Shown here piece after piece: positions 16,440 to 26,517 of a stretch of 57,631 nt of DNA. The translations under genes were made by a program, and so were the position numbers. The DNA comes from Acidobacteriota bacterium (GTDB taxonomy: Bacteria > Acidobacteriota > Terriglobia > Acidiferrales > UBA7541), in the NCBI GenBank assembly GCA_027307115.1, contig DAHUXN010000031.1, forward strand, positions 1 through 57,631, in the 5' to 3' direction. Below the pieces are notes generated by a model, which saw nothing but the letters and a program-made list of their open reading frames with translations, was not told the origin of the DNA and did not search any database. How positions within the stretch are numbered: position 1 is the first letter of the stretch; each line of letters begins with the position of its first letter.

Positions 16440-18191
16440 TTATATCACTTTCAGGACGACAAGGGTGCGGTCATCGAAGGGATGACGCCCGCCGGAAAAT
16501 TCGTCGACATTGGTGAGCAACTGATCGGCGATTTCGGCGGAGGAAAGTCCCGCTTGCGAAGAGGCAGCGGCGCTGAGGCGTTGCCAGCCGTAAAATTGCG
16601 CGCCGGAGTTTTGCGTGTCCGTGACGCCGTCCGAGTAAAGCACTACAATATCGCCGGGAGACAACACGAGGCGAAGCTCGTCATACGTGGAATCGTCAAA
16701 CATGCCGACAGGAAAACCGGCGAGCGGAAGCTTTTCGCCGCGGCCGTTCTGAAAAACCAGCGGCTGTTCCTGACCCGCGTTCGCGACGCGCAGAATGCGC
16801 TCCGCCGGCTGCCAAGAAAGAAAACACATGGTCATGAAACGGCCTTCGATGCGGCGCTCGCAAATAATCTGGTTGAGCTTCTGGAGAATTTTCGCGGGCG
16901 CCAGATGCTGTGGAGCGAGGCTGCGCATGATTCCCACGGCGGCGGCGCCGTAGAGCGCGGCGGCGCTTCCCTTTCCGCTGACGTCGCCAAGCGCGATGCC
17001 AAGCTCTCCCGTGCTGTATGGCACAAAATCGTAGAGGTCTCCGCAGAGTTCGCGTGAGGAAACGACGCGCGCGGCAATATCGAGGCCGTATTCGCTGCCG
17101 GGAACGGGAGGCAACAGCGCGGATTGCAAACGGCGAGCGGCGTTGAGGTCGCGTTCCATGCGCGCTTCGTCACGCGCAACTTGTTCGTAAAGGCGCGCGT
17201 TCTCAATCGAGATCGCGAGATGCGATGCAAGAATCGAAAGAGCCTGCACATGGTCGGGCGTGAAATAATTGAGCTGCGGGCTTTCGAGATCGAGCACGCC
17301 AATCACGCGATGCTTGTAGAGAAGCGGAATCGCCAACTCCGAACGCGTTTCCGGGTTGATGGAAATGTAGCGCGGATCGAAAGACACATCCGGCACCACC
17401 ACGGGCCGCCGCAGAGTCGCCGCCGCTCCCACAATCCCCTCGTGCGGCGAAACCACGGAACGTTCCTGCATGTGCTGGCCGAATTTCACGTTGAGGCGAT
17501 GGCGGAAAACGCGCGCCGCTTCGTCGTAAAGCAGGATAGCGAAAATCTGGTAGTCGATGACGCGCTTCACCATCTCCGCGGCGCGCCGCAGCACGCCTTC
17601 GACATCGAGAATGGAATTCGTTTCGCGCGCCACTTCGTTGAGAAGCAGAAGCGTGTCTGCTTGATGGCGCGTGCGCTCAAACAAGCGCGCGTTTTCAATT
17701 GCGCTGGAAATGCGCGTCGCGAGCATCATCAAAATGTTCTGCTGATCGCGCGTGAAGTAATCGAGCTGGCTGCTTTCAATATCGAGCACGCCGACCACGC
17801 GCCCCTGCAACACCAGAGGAACCGCGAGTTCCGACTGCACTGCATCGAGAGCGTTCAGGTAACGCGAATCTTTGTGGACATCGCTGACGCGCACGGGACG
17901 CCCGGTGGAGGCGGCGGCTCCGATGATTCCCTGCCCCACGGGGATGCGCCAATTCTCGACCACTTCCTGGCGGTGGCCGATGGCGAAACGGAAGCGGAGT
18001 TCGTTCGCGTTTTCGTCGAGCAGCAGCACGGCGAAAATTTCGTAGTCGATCAGCCGCTTGATTTGCGCAGCGGCGTGCGCCAACACTTCGTCGAGATTCA
18101 GCGACGCGTTGATTTCCTGGCCGATTTCGGCCATCGTCGCCAGCACTTCGGCGGGCAGTTCCTGGGTAACGTTCAATTCCACGGGTTCCAT
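16440..18191 (-). CDS. Dual-GAF PP2C-type serine phosphatase (RsbU/SpoIIE family)
   Basis: This 583-residue cytoplasmic signalling protein has two tandem GAF domains (about 20-175 and 195-345) and a C-terminal PP2C/SpoIIE phosphatase domain (about 375-583). The metal-binding pattern is intact: ARVVSSRELCGDLYDF, ALGDVSGKGSAAALYG and VVLYSDGVTDTQN. Such proteins dephosphorylate anti-anti-sigma factors in response to a signal sensed by the GAF domains. No partner kinase or STAS gene is adjacent. The two GAF domains share many identical phrases (IDYEIFAVLL / IDYQIFAILL), so they probably arose by internal duplication. Confidence 0.9.
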   Translation of the reverse strand: MEPVELNVTQELPAEVLATMAEIGQEINASLNLDEVLAHAAAQIKRLIDYEIFAVLLLDENANELRFRFAIGHRQEVVENWRIPVGQGIIGAAASTGRPVRVSDVHKDSRYLNALDAVQSELAVPLVLQGRVVGVLDIESSQLDYFTRDQQNILMMLATRISSAIENARLFERTRHQADTLLLLNEVARETNSILDVEGVLRRAAEMVKRVIDYQIFAILLYDEAARVFRHRLNVKFGQHMQERSVVSPHEGIVGAAATLRRPVVVPDVSFDPRYISINPETRSELAIPLLYKHRVIGVLDLESPQLNYFTPDHVQALSILASHLAISIENARLYEQVARDEARMERDLNAARRLQSALLPPVPGSEYGLDIAARVVSSRELCGDLYDFVPYSTGELGIALGDVSGKGSAAALYGAAAVGIMRSLAPQHLAPAKILQKLNQIICERRIEGRFMTMCFLSWQPAERILRVANAGQEQPLVFQNGRGEKLPLAGFPVGMFDDSTYDELRLVLSPGDIVVLYSDGVTDTQNSGAQFYGWQRLSAAASSQAGLSSAEIADQLLTNVDEFSGGRHPFDDRTLVVLKVI

Positions 18192-18257
18192 GATTCCCTA
18201 TTAGATGAGATTGGCGGACGCGACGACTCGGATGCCGCGACGCGCTCTGACTTATTT

Positions 18258-18263
18258 ATTATA
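18258..18263 (-). promoter_or_regulatory. Extended -10 promoter element before the phosphatase-lysA unit
   Basis: On the minus strand the sequence TGCTATAAT is a perfect -10 hexamer with an upstream TGn. It lies about 67 bases before the phosphatase start codon, and no strong -35 is seen. An extended -10 can substitute for a -35 with housekeeping sigma factors. Confidence 0.45.
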
Positions 18264-18339
18264 GCAGGCGAAGCAGGGGAACATCCGCGAGCTTGGCGTG
18301 AAGTGCGAAATTAGCGTGCCAAAACGCACCGCGAAGTTG

Positions 18340-19047
18340 TTATTCGGCGGCGGCGCGGCGGGCCTCTTCGATGATTTTGACGCCCGAGCTTGAGCCGATG
18401 CGCGTTGCACCCGCCGCAATCATCTTTTTTAAATCTGTAAGTGTGCGGATGCCGCCCGCTGCTTTAATTCCCATTCCCGGGCCGACGATGGAACGCATCA
18501 GCGCGACGTCTTCCACCGTGGCGCCGCCGGGACCGAAGCCCGTGGAAGTCTTCACGTAGTCCGCGTCACAATTCTTTGCCGCGCGGCAGGCGCGAACTTT
18601 TTCCTCCGCGGTGAGCAGCGCCATTTCGAGGATTACTTTGCAGATCGCGTCGCCGCGATGGCTGGCGTCGACCACACCGCAAATATCCGCCTCGAGAGCT
18701 TCATCGTCGCCGGATTTCAGCGCGCCGATGTTGATGACCATATCGATTTCGTCCGCGCCATTTTTAATCGCGTGCTCCGTCTCGAAAACTTTCACGGGCG
18801 GAAGTGTTGCTCCCAGAGGAAAACCGACCACCGTGCAGACTTTCACCGCTGAGCCGCGAACCAAATCGGCGGCAAGCGGCACGTAGCACGGATTGATGCA
18901 CACGGAAGCGAAACCGAAGCGCACCGCCTCTTCGCAGAGCGCGCGAATCTGCCCGGTGGACGCTTCCGGTTTTAGCAGCGTGTGGTCAATCAGCTTGGCG
19001 ATATCTTCGGCGCGCATCGCGATTTCGTCTTTTCGGGGAACCTTCAT
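18340..19047 (-). CDS. deoC: Deoxyribose-phosphate aldolase
   Basis: This class I aldolase cleaves 2-deoxyribose-5-phosphate to acetaldehyde and glyceraldehyde-3-phosphate. It has the N-terminal [10 protein letters not shown], the conserved NIGALKSGD, the Schiff-base lysine in [10 protein letters not shown] and GGIRTLTD followed by the phosphate-binding [10 protein letters not shown]. The length is 235 residues. The start codon overlaps the hpt stop by four bases (ATGA), so the two nucleotide-salvage genes are translationally coupled. Confidence 0.95.
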   Translation of the reverse strand: MKVPRKDEIAMRAEDIAKLIDHTLLKPEASTGQIRALCEEAVRFGFASVCINPCYVPLAADLVRGSAVKVCTVVGFPLGATLPPVKVFETEHAIKNGADEIDMVINIGALKSGDDEALEADICGVVDASHRGDAICKVILEMALLTAEEKVRACRAAKNCDADYVKTSTGFGPGGATVEDVALMRSIVGPGMGIKAAGGIRTLTDLKKMIAAGATRIGSSSGVKIIEEARRAAAE

Positions 19048-19595
19048 TCAGCCGGCAAAGTCAAAACACAAACGTCTTTCAGATTGCGATAGTGCTCATC
19101 GTAATCCAAACCGTAGCCAACGACAAATTCGTTGGGAATTGTGAAGCCGACATAGTCCGCTTTGATATTTTGAACGCGGCGCGAAGGCTTGTCGAGCAGC
19201 GCGGCGATTCTCAGCGCCTTCGGCTTGCGCTGCTGCAACACGCGGCAAAGATAACTGAGCGTGAGTCCCGTATCGAGAATGTCCTCGACGAGAATCACGT
19301 TCAAGCCTTCGATGCTGGTGTCTAGGTCCTTGTAAAGGCGTACCTGTCCCGAAGATTGCTTGCCTTTGCCGTAGCTCGCGACGGCCATGAAGTCGATGGA
19401 AGTGTCGAGGTCGATTTCGCGAATCAGGTCGGAAAGAAAAATGCACGCGCCTTTGAGTACGCCGATCAGGTGAACGCGCTCGCCGCGAAAATCGCGGCTG
19501 ATTTGGCGCGCCACCGCGACCACGCGTTTCTGAATCGCCGCCCGCCGCAACAGAACTTTCAGATGGCTCTTGAGACTTTTGCTCGCCGGATTCAT
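19044..19595 (-). CDS. hpt: Hypoxanthine phosphoribosyltransferase
   Basis: This protein converts hypoxanthine or guanine plus PRPP to IMP/GMP. The PRPP-binding motif is [17 protein letters not shown], with the hood-region segments [16 protein letters not shown] and DFMAVASYG typical of Hpt. The ATG at 19595 gives 183 residues, the usual length; GAGGAG lies 13 bases upstream, and the longer in-frame TTG at 19658 would add an atypical extension. It is coupled to deoC downstream by an ATGA overlap, forming a purine/deoxyribose salvage pair. Confidence 0.93.
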   Translation of the reverse strand: MNPASKSLKSHLKVLLRRAAIQKRVVAVARQISRDFRGERVHLIGVLKGACIFLSDLIREIDLDTSIDFMAVASYGKGKQSSGQVRLYKDLDTSIEGLNVILVEDILDTGLTLSYLCRVLQQRKPKALRIAALLDKPSRRVQNIKADYVGFTIPNEFVVGYGLDYDEHYRNLKDVCVLTLPAE

Positions 19596-19705
19596 GCGCG
19601 CGTCGCGACTCCTCGCTGAGAAGGCGGCTAATCTATCGTAGCTGCGCGCGGATGACAAGACGCGACGGAATTATCTAGTGGCTCAGTTTCCGGTTACCAC
19701 GTTTA

Positions 19706-20374
19706 TCAGGACCTATTCCTCGGACGTTTTTTGGGCCCCATGGATGACGTCGCACCATTCCACATGCCTCTGAGGACGTCCCGTAAGGCTCCAAGCTTCG
19801 CAAGCCTGAATACGAACCAAACTCCTACGAGCACAATGGTTATGAAATAGAATTGCAATTTCCTCGTAAGAGGATCATCTGAGGTCCAGCCGAAGGCTGC
19901 AGGAATCCACGCGAAGAGTCTCCTTGGGAAGAGTCCATAGTGATCCAAAATAGTGCCCAGCATCATTAAGATCACGAGCGCGACGCCTAACCCAAAACCC
20001 CATGCAATAGCCACCCAGATACGGGTACCTTGTTGAACTAATTCGGACTTGGCAGCCAACAAAATGAGAACGTAATGATCGCCCTTACGGAGTATGCGGA
20101 CGGCTTGGTCCCAATTGCGGAGCTTCTCGCCGTCTTCATCCTTCAGCCGCTTGTAAGCGTGACGGAGAAGCCGCGAGATCTTAACTTCGTATTCGCCGGT
20201 GTCGTACTGGCCTTCAAACTCATCATTCAACTCAATCGGGTTTTCGCATGAGGTGGAATCGCTCTCTGTGAAATACATCATTCTTTTCTCTAGATCGCTC
20301 AGCGGGACGTTCTCTAGAGCGGCTTGTTCCGCAGTCTGCTGCACCAGAAAGTCTTTGGCCTGTTTTGTATCCAT
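19706..20374 (-). CDS. Membrane protein of unknown function with cytoplasmic N-terminal domain
   Basis: This 222-residue protein has a soluble N-terminal part (residues 1-105) and two membrane helices (about IWVAIAWGFGLGVALVILMMLG and LQFYFITIVLVGVWFVFRLA), with a basic C-terminus (GPKKRPRNRS). The start at 20374 (MDTKQAKDFLVQQTAEQAALE) gives a compact acidic, helical N-terminus; an extension to 20548 begins in non-coding-like sequence. No motif identifies a function. The base composition is less GC-rich than that of its neighbours. Confidence 0.65.
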   Translation of the reverse strand: MDTKQAKDFLVQQTAEQAALENVPLSDLEKRMMYFTESDSTSCENPIELNDEFEGQYDTGEYEVKISRLLRHAYKRLKDEDGEKLRNWDQAVRILRKGDHYVLILLAAKSELVQQGTRIWVAIAWGFGLGVALVILMMLGTILDHYGLFPRRLFAWIPAAFGWTSDDPLTRKLQFYFITIVLVGVWFVFRLAKLGALRDVLRGMWNGATSSMGPKKRPRNRS

Positions 20375-20579
20375 TTTCTCGGCTTGCGAAGCGCACGGAC
20401 CTACTGAGGGCGCATGATACACCTCAACTACGAAATCCGGCATCATTGCCCAAGTCCCGAGAAGTCCGCAACTCGGCTGGAATTCTGCCAGGTGACTTCT
20501 GGTAAGTCGGATAATCGGAAACCAACCTACTACGTTAATCTGAGTCACTACGCGGAATTATCGTTTGTGTTTTTGCCGC

Positions 20580-22856
20580 TCAGTTTGGGTTTGCGGTCAT
20601 GGAGGCACGGCGTCCAGTGGCAATGGAAAAATACTTCATCCACTGCGTGCGAATGCCATTTGTACGTTCGATCAGCTCGCGACTCGGTTTGAGGCCGTGC
20701 TGAACGATGATGACCATTCCGGTGTTGAAGCGCCGTTGCGCGTGGTCAACATCGGGCGAACGCGCTCCTTCGGCGGCAATGACATCCTGAATCGTCACCT
20801 TGGTTCGGTTCGCCTTGAAGATTGAGTGCCCGTTCGCATCTTTGCCGACGCGGTCAAGGTTGCGAAGAATGAAAAAGTCGGGCACTTCGGCGGGAGAAAT
20901 CAGACCCATCAGGTAGAGGTCGAGATATGAGTATCCGGTCGCTGGCACGTAATAGTCGTCGTCGAGTTGCGTGTACGTGCCGTCAAAGTTGTCCTGCCAA
21001 ACCCCGCCGCCCATGATGGATGCCTCCGTCGGCCGCACATAGGGAAACGGCACGCGCGCCTGCAGACCCATCGCCCAATGCGTGGGACCGAGCGGAATTG
21101 TCTCGCCTCCCACCTTCGCCGAAACGAACGCGGCCCAGCGATGGCCCATTTCGTGGCCGATCTGCGACATTGCGTACATGTAGGGAGGCATCTTGCCGTT
21201 CTGCGAAATTTCGGCGAGCTGCTGCTGATAGAACGTGATGTCGCGATCGTTCCCGACGGGCGCGTCGGGCGGCGGGTACTCCTGCATCTGAATGGAGCCG
21301 GAGTAGACGGGTTGAATGAAGCCCCACTGAAACCGGCCCGCTGAACAGTAGGATGCGAGGCCGCGCTGCTCCGCGCCAATTCCGGTGACGGCGGGGCCAG
21401 TGGATCCCAGCGGGCCGTTGCTCGGAGTGCCTGCTTCCTGATTGTCGACGCGAAAGTCGGAGTAGTAGGGGAGGAAGTCGAATTTATCGCCGAGGGCCTT
21501 GATGACCGTGCACGCCAGATCATGATCATTGGGCAATGCGTAATAGTGGAAGGCTTCGTAGATGACCGGAAATGGCCCGGCTTGCGGCTTAAGCGAAGAA
21601 AAATGCACTTCAGGATTGCGAATGCCGGTGAGCGCGACGAGTTGAGCGGGAATCCGTGAAACAGGCTGCTCAGAACCCGAAGAGGTGTCGGCGGAAACGA
21701 AAATCTCGCTCGCGCCTCGAAGCGCCGACGGAAGGATTCCCTGAATGGAGATGGCGTTGCCGTTCGTCTCCACGCGGCGCGAGACGCCGGGACCAAACGC
21801 AACGTATCGCGAAGCACGCCCGTAGGCGGGATTGCGAGGCGCGAAGCCGAAAATTGTCCAGATCGCGTCGGCTTGCGTGCCGGGCGCCGGCTGGAGAGAA
21901 GGTTTGTGCGCGTTGAAGTAAACGCGATAGGCAATGCGGGAGAGGCCGGGATCACCCTCGGGCAAAACAGGACCGGAAGTTTCGAACGTGACCTTCAGGA
22001 ACAAGCCGTCAACGACGGAGAGTTTCATGTTCTGGAGATCGAGATTCGCGGCGGCGGAGGAATTCTTGTTACCGCTGAGCGTGGCGAGAGATTTTTCTGC
22101 TTCGCCGGAAACGAGCGGATAGACGCCGACGATTGCGTCCTTTGCGGCGAGCTGCTGATAAGACATCTCGATCTCGCCGTCTTTGTGGAGCACAACCTGA
22201 AAGCGATTGACCGTCTTGGTCCAGGTGAAATCCTGAATATTGCCGTACGGTTCGGTTACGTCCCACGTGACGACCACGCGATCCTCGAGCTCCTTTGCAT
22301 AGCGAGCGCCGGACATGCGTGGCTTGAAAAAAACGCAGATTGCCGGAACCGTGTTGACCAAATTTCCCGCGCCTTCGGCCAATTGATCGAAGCGTGCGAT
22401 GGACACTCCGCCCTGATCGCGCGGCGTGAACGCGGGATTCCCGGCCCCGGCAAACGCGCTTCTTGCCGGCGGGCCGAAGCGAATCGAGCCGGTGACGCCG
22501 ACGGAAAACGAATCCCACGCCTTGCCGGAAAACGGAAACGAGAAGTTATGCAGCGTGACTGTCGGGCTGCTTAGTTCCTGGCCGAAGTCGGCGTCCCAAC
22601 GCAGCGGAAGTGTCTCGACGCGATAGCCTGCGCTTCCGGGCGTGAAGCGAAGAGTGCGGTGATCGAGGTCGAAGAGGTTCTGCTGGCCGAGCGCTCCCTT
22701 GTCCAGCTCCATGAGAATCAGGTTGCCCAAGACGGAGACTTTGCCGATGGACTTGCCAGGCTGCTCGCGTTCTTGGGCATGCGCAACCGATTTCGGCAGC
22801 AGGATGATGCTCAGGATCAGCAATATGAGTAATGGATGGCGGTTACGCGTATTCAT
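20580..22856 (-). CDS. Secreted metalloprotease-like protein with HEMGH zinc motif
   Basis: This 758-residue exported protein has a signal peptide (LLILLILSIILLPKSVAHAQ). The start at 22856 is fixed by AAGGAGG four bases upstream. The first 450 residues are beta-rich (FPFSGKAWDSFSVGVTGSIRFG and WDVTEPYGNIQDFTW, nidogen-like phrases). A gluzincin-type HEMGH motif lies at residues 568-572 (IGHEMGHRWAAFV). The third zinc ligand could not be assigned with certainty. The length and domain order match no family I can name, so the peptidase function is inferred from the motif and signal alone. Confidence 0.75.
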   Translation of the reverse strand: MNTRNRHPLLILLILSIILLPKSVAHAQEREQPGKSIGKVSVLGNLILMELDKGALGQQNLFDLDHRTLRFTPGSAGYRVETLPLRWDADFGQELSSPTVTLHNFSFPFSGKAWDSFSVGVTGSIRFGPPARSAFAGAGNPAFTPRDQGGVSIARFDQLAEGAGNLVNTVPAICVFFKPRMSGARYAKELEDRVVVTWDVTEPYGNIQDFTWTKTVNRFQVVLHKDGEIEMSYQQLAAKDAIVGVYPLVSGEAEKSLATLSGNKNSSAAANLDLQNMKLSVVDGLFLKVTFETSGPVLPEGDPGLSRIAYRVYFNAHKPSLQPAPGTQADAIWTIFGFAPRNPAYGRASRYVAFGPGVSRRVETNGNAISIQGILPSALRGASEIFVSADTSSGSEQPVSRIPAQLVALTGIRNPEVHFSSLKPQAGPFPVIYEAFHYYALPNDHDLACTVIKALGDKFDFLPYYSDFRVDNQEAGTPSNGPLGSTGPAVTGIGAEQRGLASYCSAGRFQWGFIQPVYSGSIQMQEYPPPDAPVGNDRDITFYQQQLAEISQNGKMPPYMYAMSQIGHEMGHRWAAFVSAKVGGETIPLGPTHWAMGLQARVPFPYVRPTEASIMGGGVWQDNFDGTYTQLDDDYYVPATGYSYLDLYLMGLISPAEVPDFFILRNLDRVGKDANGHSIFKANRTKVTIQDVIAAEGARSPDVDHAQRRFNTGMVIIVQHGLKPSRELIERTNGIRTQWMKYFSIATGRRASMTANPN

Positions 22857-22992
22857 CGGCCCTCCTTGGGTAGGCCGCATTCTATTTATAAAATATGCAA
22901 AATGGAAAGCGAATTTACCGCCGCTGATCTGGTGGCCGTGGGCGTTTGAGCAACAGCACACTTACGCCGCGCCATTCACCCGTGGGGGCAAC

Positions 22993-23697
22993 CTAGGGGT
23001 GGCGCGCGTTGAATTCGGCGCGGAACTTGCGGATGTATTGCAGAGCCTCGCCGATCGAAACCAGGTCTTGTTGCTTTCGTGGTTCATGCCGGGCGTTGCG
23101 CTGTTGGGTTTGCTTTTGAAGTGAACACTTTGTGTTCAAGGGGATGGGCGCGGCGCCAGCCGCGTTTCTATCTCTGTCTTGTTTCTGTATTGTCTCTGTC
23201 TTGTCTTCTTTGTTTTTCCCGTTTCGGGCACACCTCTGCCCACTCGTGTCCACAGGTCTACCCATTTGTGCCCCGTTAAGGGCCACATTCGGCACGTTTG
23301 ATGCCGTGTCCGGGTGGACATATTTGTCCACTCCTGCGGCAGGCCACTTCTGTGAGTTGATGATTTCGACGACCGTACCGAACGGAGTCAGGCGGGCATT
23401 AATGTAGCAATGAGAAGCAAGGCGGCGGCGCCAGCGCCGCACGGTCTTCGTCGAGCAGCAAAATGCCTTGGCCACTTCGGCGTCGCGCATGGGGCAGCCG
23501 CCGAGGACCCGGCCGATGTAGCGTCCATCGGGCGCGGGGATCTCCTCGGTGGTGCGGTCGACGTAAAAGAGGAGCAGCCAAATCGCCTCGCCGATTTTCG
23601 GGTAATGCTCGAAGATGCCGGTCGAGACGGGAATGCGAAACGTCTTGCGCGAAGCGGACTGATCAGGGTTCGCCACGGATTCGTTCGTTTGCTCCAC
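22993..23697 (-). CDS. Helix-turn-helix protein, replication-initiator-like
   Basis: This 234-residue protein begins with GTG at 23697 (AAAGGA about 8 bases upstream). Residues 20-110 form a winged-helix-like unit: FRIPVSTGIFEHYPKIGEAIWLLLFYVD, then a helix-turn-helix in MRDAEVAKAFCCSTKTVRRWRRRL. The C-terminal half is polar, lysine- and glutamine-rich and probably disordered, ending in an amphipathic helix (ALQYIRKFRAEFNARHP). The arrangement recalls plasmid or phage replication initiators and similar solitary genes in soil bacteria. Neither an origin nor other mobile genes are seen beside it, so its role is unknown. Confidence 0.6.
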   Translation of the reverse strand: MEQTNESVANPDQSASRKTFRIPVSTGIFEHYPKIGEAIWLLLFYVDRTTEEIPAPDGRYIGRVLGGCPMRDAEVAKAFCCSTKTVRRWRRRLASHCYINARLTPFGTVVEIINSQKWPAAGVDKYVHPDTASNVPNVALNGAQMGRPVDTSGQRCARNGKNKEDKTETIQKQDRDRNAAGAAPIPLNTKCSLQKQTQQRNARHEPRKQQDLVSIGEALQYIRKFRAEFNARHP

Positions 23698-24122
23698 GGA
23701 ATTTTCCTTTCATGTCTCTCGAATGACGTTCGCTGATTGCGCCTCGCCTCACAAAACGCACCAGTGCGCGTGTGCGCAGAGAATGCGCGCGCTACTGCGA
23801 TTCAGGGCAGCAAGACACCTCAGAACTTTCGGATGGAAGCAGAAATCAGTTCAGGTAGGGACACCAATCCAGCTTACAATTTATTTTTGTAGCATTTTCC
23901 CTGTTTCCGCGCAAGTCCAGTGGGGTGTAGACAAAAGTCGCCCAAGGTAAAAACCCGCGCGAAGCCGATTTTGACTCAATTCCGCGCAGGAAAAATAGGC
24001 GGTTTAATTTCCGCGCACCGCGGTGTACACTCTTGAACACTTTTCAGATCCCATGTTTCCCGGCTGCGGACACTGCCGTCCTCAAATCCACGGCTTGGGA
24101 AAAATCCAAGGAGGGCTTCGCA
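23698..24122. other. 425-base intergenic region with three TTCCGCGCA repeats
   Basis: This is the divergent region between the HTH gene (minus) and the VOC gene (plus). It is locally AT-rich (about 23870-23900). It carries the decamer (A/T)TTCCGCGCA at 23904-23913, 23979-23988 and 24008-24017, and the palindrome GTGTACAC at 24023-24030. No protein or RNA gene is supported here. The repeats could be binding sites of the neighbouring HTH protein, which is inference only. Confidence 0.4.
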
Positions 24123-24599
24123 ATGGCAAATCCTGTAAAAGCAATTCCCGAAAATCATCCCACGATTACACCTGGGCTGACCTGCAAGAACGCAGCGAAG
24201 GCCATTGAATTTTACAAGACTACATTCGACGCGAAGGAACTGATGCGCATGGAAGGCCCCGGCGGTTCGATCGGTCACTGCGAACTGACCATCGGCAATT
24301 CCAAAATCATGGTCAACGACGAGTTTCCGGGACGCGCCGTCGCGCCCGCAGGCTGCACGGCCCATTCCTTCTACGTTTACTTCGAGGATTGCGACGCCGT
24401 GTTCAACCGCGCCGTCGCGGGCGGTGCGAAAGTGGTTATGCCGCTGACGAACATGTTCTGGGGCGACCGCTACGGAACCGTCACCGACCCGTTCGGCCAT
24501 ATTTGGGGCATTGCCTCGCACGTTGAGGACGTTGCGCCGGAAGAGATGGAGCGACGCTCGAAAGAATGGATGGCCAAGGCCGCAGGGCAAGGCCAGTAG
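24123..24599 (+). CDS. VOC-superfamily (PhnB/glyoxalase-like) protein
   Basis: This 158-residue protein has the beta-alpha-beta-beta-beta fold of PhnB-like VOC proteins: TPGLTCKNAAKAIEFYKTTFDAKELMRME, GHCELTIGNSKIMVNDE and a C-terminal half ending FGHIWGIASHVEDV. The start at 24123 has AAGGAGG about 8 bases upstream; a longer frame from 24033 lacks support. Members include bleomycin-resistance-like, dioxygenase-like and methyltransferase-like proteins, so a specific reaction cannot be given. It is convergent with bipA. Confidence 0.85.
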   Translation: MANPVKAIPENHPTITPGLTCKNAAKAIEFYKTTFDAKELMRMEGPGGSIGHCELTIGNSKIMVNDEFPGRAVAPAGCTAHSFYVYFEDCDAVFNRAVAGGAKVVMPLTNMFWGDRYGTVTDPFGHIWGIASHVEDVAPEEMERRSKEWMAKAAGQGQ

Positions 24600-24622
24600 G
24601 GTCGCGCATTTTTTGTGAAATT

Positions 24623-24659
24623 CTCCTGAGCGGGATGCGGGCGGGCGCTCGCTCAGGAG
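24623..24659. terminator. Putative bidirectional terminator hairpin
   Basis: Perfect 10-base arms CTCCTGAGCG and CGCTCAGGAG enclose 17 GC-rich bases between the convergent VOC and bipA genes. There is no U-run on either side, so it would work at best as a weak intrinsic terminator or as an RNA 3'-end stabiliser. Confidence 0.45.
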
Positions 24660-24681
24660 CTAATCTCTCCACTGCGAAGCA

Positions 24682-26517
24682 CTATGCCGTGGCGTCGATG
24701 CTGGCGCGGACTTGTTGCCAGCGGCGCGGACGGCGCTTGGGGTCGAGAACTTTTTTACGCAGGCGAATTGACTTCGGCGTGATCTCGACGAATTCATCGT
24801 CGGTGATGAATTCGATGGCCATTTCGAGCGTCAGCACGCGATGCGGCACCAGGCGAATCGCCTCATCGGCGCTCGAAGATCGCATGTTGGTTTGCTTTTT
24901 CTCTTTCGTGACGTTCACGTCCATGTCCGCTTCGCGCGCATTTTCGCCGATGATCATTCCTTCGTAGACTTCCACGGCCGTACCGACGAATAGTTCGCCG
25001 CGCTCCTGCAAATTCCACAGCGCAAAGGCCGTGGTTTTCCCGGCGCGATCCGCCACCAGCGCGCCTGTGTTGCGCGACGCAAGTTCTCCCGCGTATTCCG
25101 TCCAGCCATCGAAGAGCGAATGCAGCAGCGCCGTGCCGCGCGTGTCGGTGAGAAGCTGGCCGCGCAATCCGATCAAACCGCGCGAAGGAATCTTGAATTC
25201 CATGCGCACGCGTCCGGAGCCATGATTCACCATTTTGGCGAGTTCCGCGCGGCGGCTGCCCAGCGTTTCCATCACCACGCCAACAAAAGTCTCCGGGCAA
25301 TCGACGACCAGCAGCTCGACAGGTTCGAACCGCCGTCCATTCTCCGTGCGCACCACGATTTCCGGTTTGCCGACCATCAATTCGTAGCCTTCGCGGCGCA
25401 TGGTTTCAATCAGAATGGCGAGTTGCAATTCGCCGCGTCCCAGCACGCGAAACGCATCGGTGGTCTCCGAATCCTCCACGCGAATGGAAACATTTGTAAG
25501 CAATTCTTTTTGCAGGCGTGCGCGAATGTCGCGCGAAGTAACGAACTGCCCTTCGCGGCCCGCGAGCGGCGAAGTGTTCACCGTGAAAATCATCGCCAGC
25601 GTCGGCTCGTCAATCACCAACGGCTCGCACGGCGCGGGATTTTCCAGGTCTGTGATCGTCTCGCCGATTTGAATGCCGTCGAAGCCCGCAATGGCCACAA
25701 TGTCGCCGGCGGCCACTTCGTCCGCTTCGTCGCGCTCCAGGCCGCGAAACGTGAAGAGTTTTGTAATGACCGTGGGAATCATGTCGCCCTGCAGTTTCGC
25801 AATGCCCACTTCGGAGCCACGACGTAGCGTGCCGCTGAAAACGCGCCCAATCGCGATGCGTCCCAGGAAATCGCTGTAATCGAGATTCGTAACCTGAACT
25901 TGCAGCGCTCCTGCTGGATCACCCGAAGGCGCGGGAATCGCGGAAACGATGGCTTCAAACAGCGGCTGAAGATTTGTCGAGCCGTCATCCAGTTTGCGAT
26001 GTGCGACGCCGGTCTTCGCATTGGTATAAAGCACGGGAAACGAGAGTTGGTCTTCGGTTGCGTCGAGATCGATGAATAAATCGTAAATTTCGTCGAGCAC
26101 TTCCTTGGCGCGCGCGTCGGAGCGGTCAATTTTATTCAGCACGATGATCGGAGGAAGATGCGCTTGCAATGCCTTTTGCAGCACGTAGCGCGTCTGCGGC
26201 AAAGGGCCTTCGCTGGCATCGACAAGCAACAGCACGCCATCGACCATGCGCAGCGCGCGTTCCACTTCGCCGCCGAAATCGCTGTGCCCCGGCGTGTCCA
26301 CGATATTGATTTTTGTGTCGTGATAAAACAGCGCCGTATTTTTTGCGAGAATGGTGATGCCGCGCTCGCGCTCCAGGTCGTTCGAATCCATCACGCGCTC
26401 AACGACCACCTGATTGGCGCGGAAAATTCCACTCTGCCGCAGCATGGCGTCGACGAGTGTCGTCTTGCCATGATCCACGTGAGCAATAATTGCGATGTTG
26501 CGAATCGGCTGCGCCAT
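24682..26517 (-). CDS. bipA: Ribosome-associated GTPase TypA/BipA
   Basis: This is a translational GTPase of the EF-G/LepA class that assists 50S assembly under stress. It has the P-loop [15 protein letters not shown], the switch I region [27 protein letters not shown] and NKIDRSDAR. The beta-barrel domain II, an EF-G-like domain and the BipA-specific C-terminal domain (residues about 480-605) follow. The ATG at 26517 is preceded by AAGGA at a spacing of 7; a GTG at 26541 would add eight extra residues. The length of 611 residues is normal. It is transcribed away from the GGDEF gene's stop. Confidence 0.95.
   Translation of the reverse strand: MAQPIRNIAIIAHVDHGKTTLVDAMLRQSGIFRANQVVVERVMDSNDLERERGITILAKNTALFYHDTKINIVDTPGHSDFGGEVERALRMVDGVLLLVDASEGPLPQTRYVLQKALQAHLPPIIVLNKIDRSDARAKEVLDEIYDLFIDLDATEDQLSFPVLYTNAKTGVAHRKLDDGSTNLQPLFEAIVSAIPAPSGDPAGALQVQVTNLDYSDFLGRIAIGRVFSGTLRRGSEVGIAKLQGDMIPTVITKLFTFRGLERDEADEVAAGDIVAIAGFDGIQIGETITDLENPAPCEPLVIDEPTLAMIFTVNTSPLAGREGQFVTSRDIRARLQKELLTNVSIRVEDSETTDAFRVLGRGELQLAILIETMRREGYELMVGKPEIVVRTENGRRFEPVELLVVDCPETFVGVVMETLGSRRAELAKMVNHGSGRVRMEFKIPSRGLIGLRGQLLTDTRGTALLHSLFDGWTEYAGELASRNTGALVADRAGKTTAFALWNLQERGELFVGTAVEVYEGMIIGENAREADMDVNVTKEKKQTNMRSSSADEAIRLVPHRVLTLEMAIEFITDDEFVEITPKSIRLRKKVLDPKRRPRRWQQVRASIDATA

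Noticed and set aside
17124-18314. 396-codon plus-strand frame opposite the phosphatase gene
   Set aside because: It is antisense to intact GAF and PP2C domains and lacks a ribosome site.
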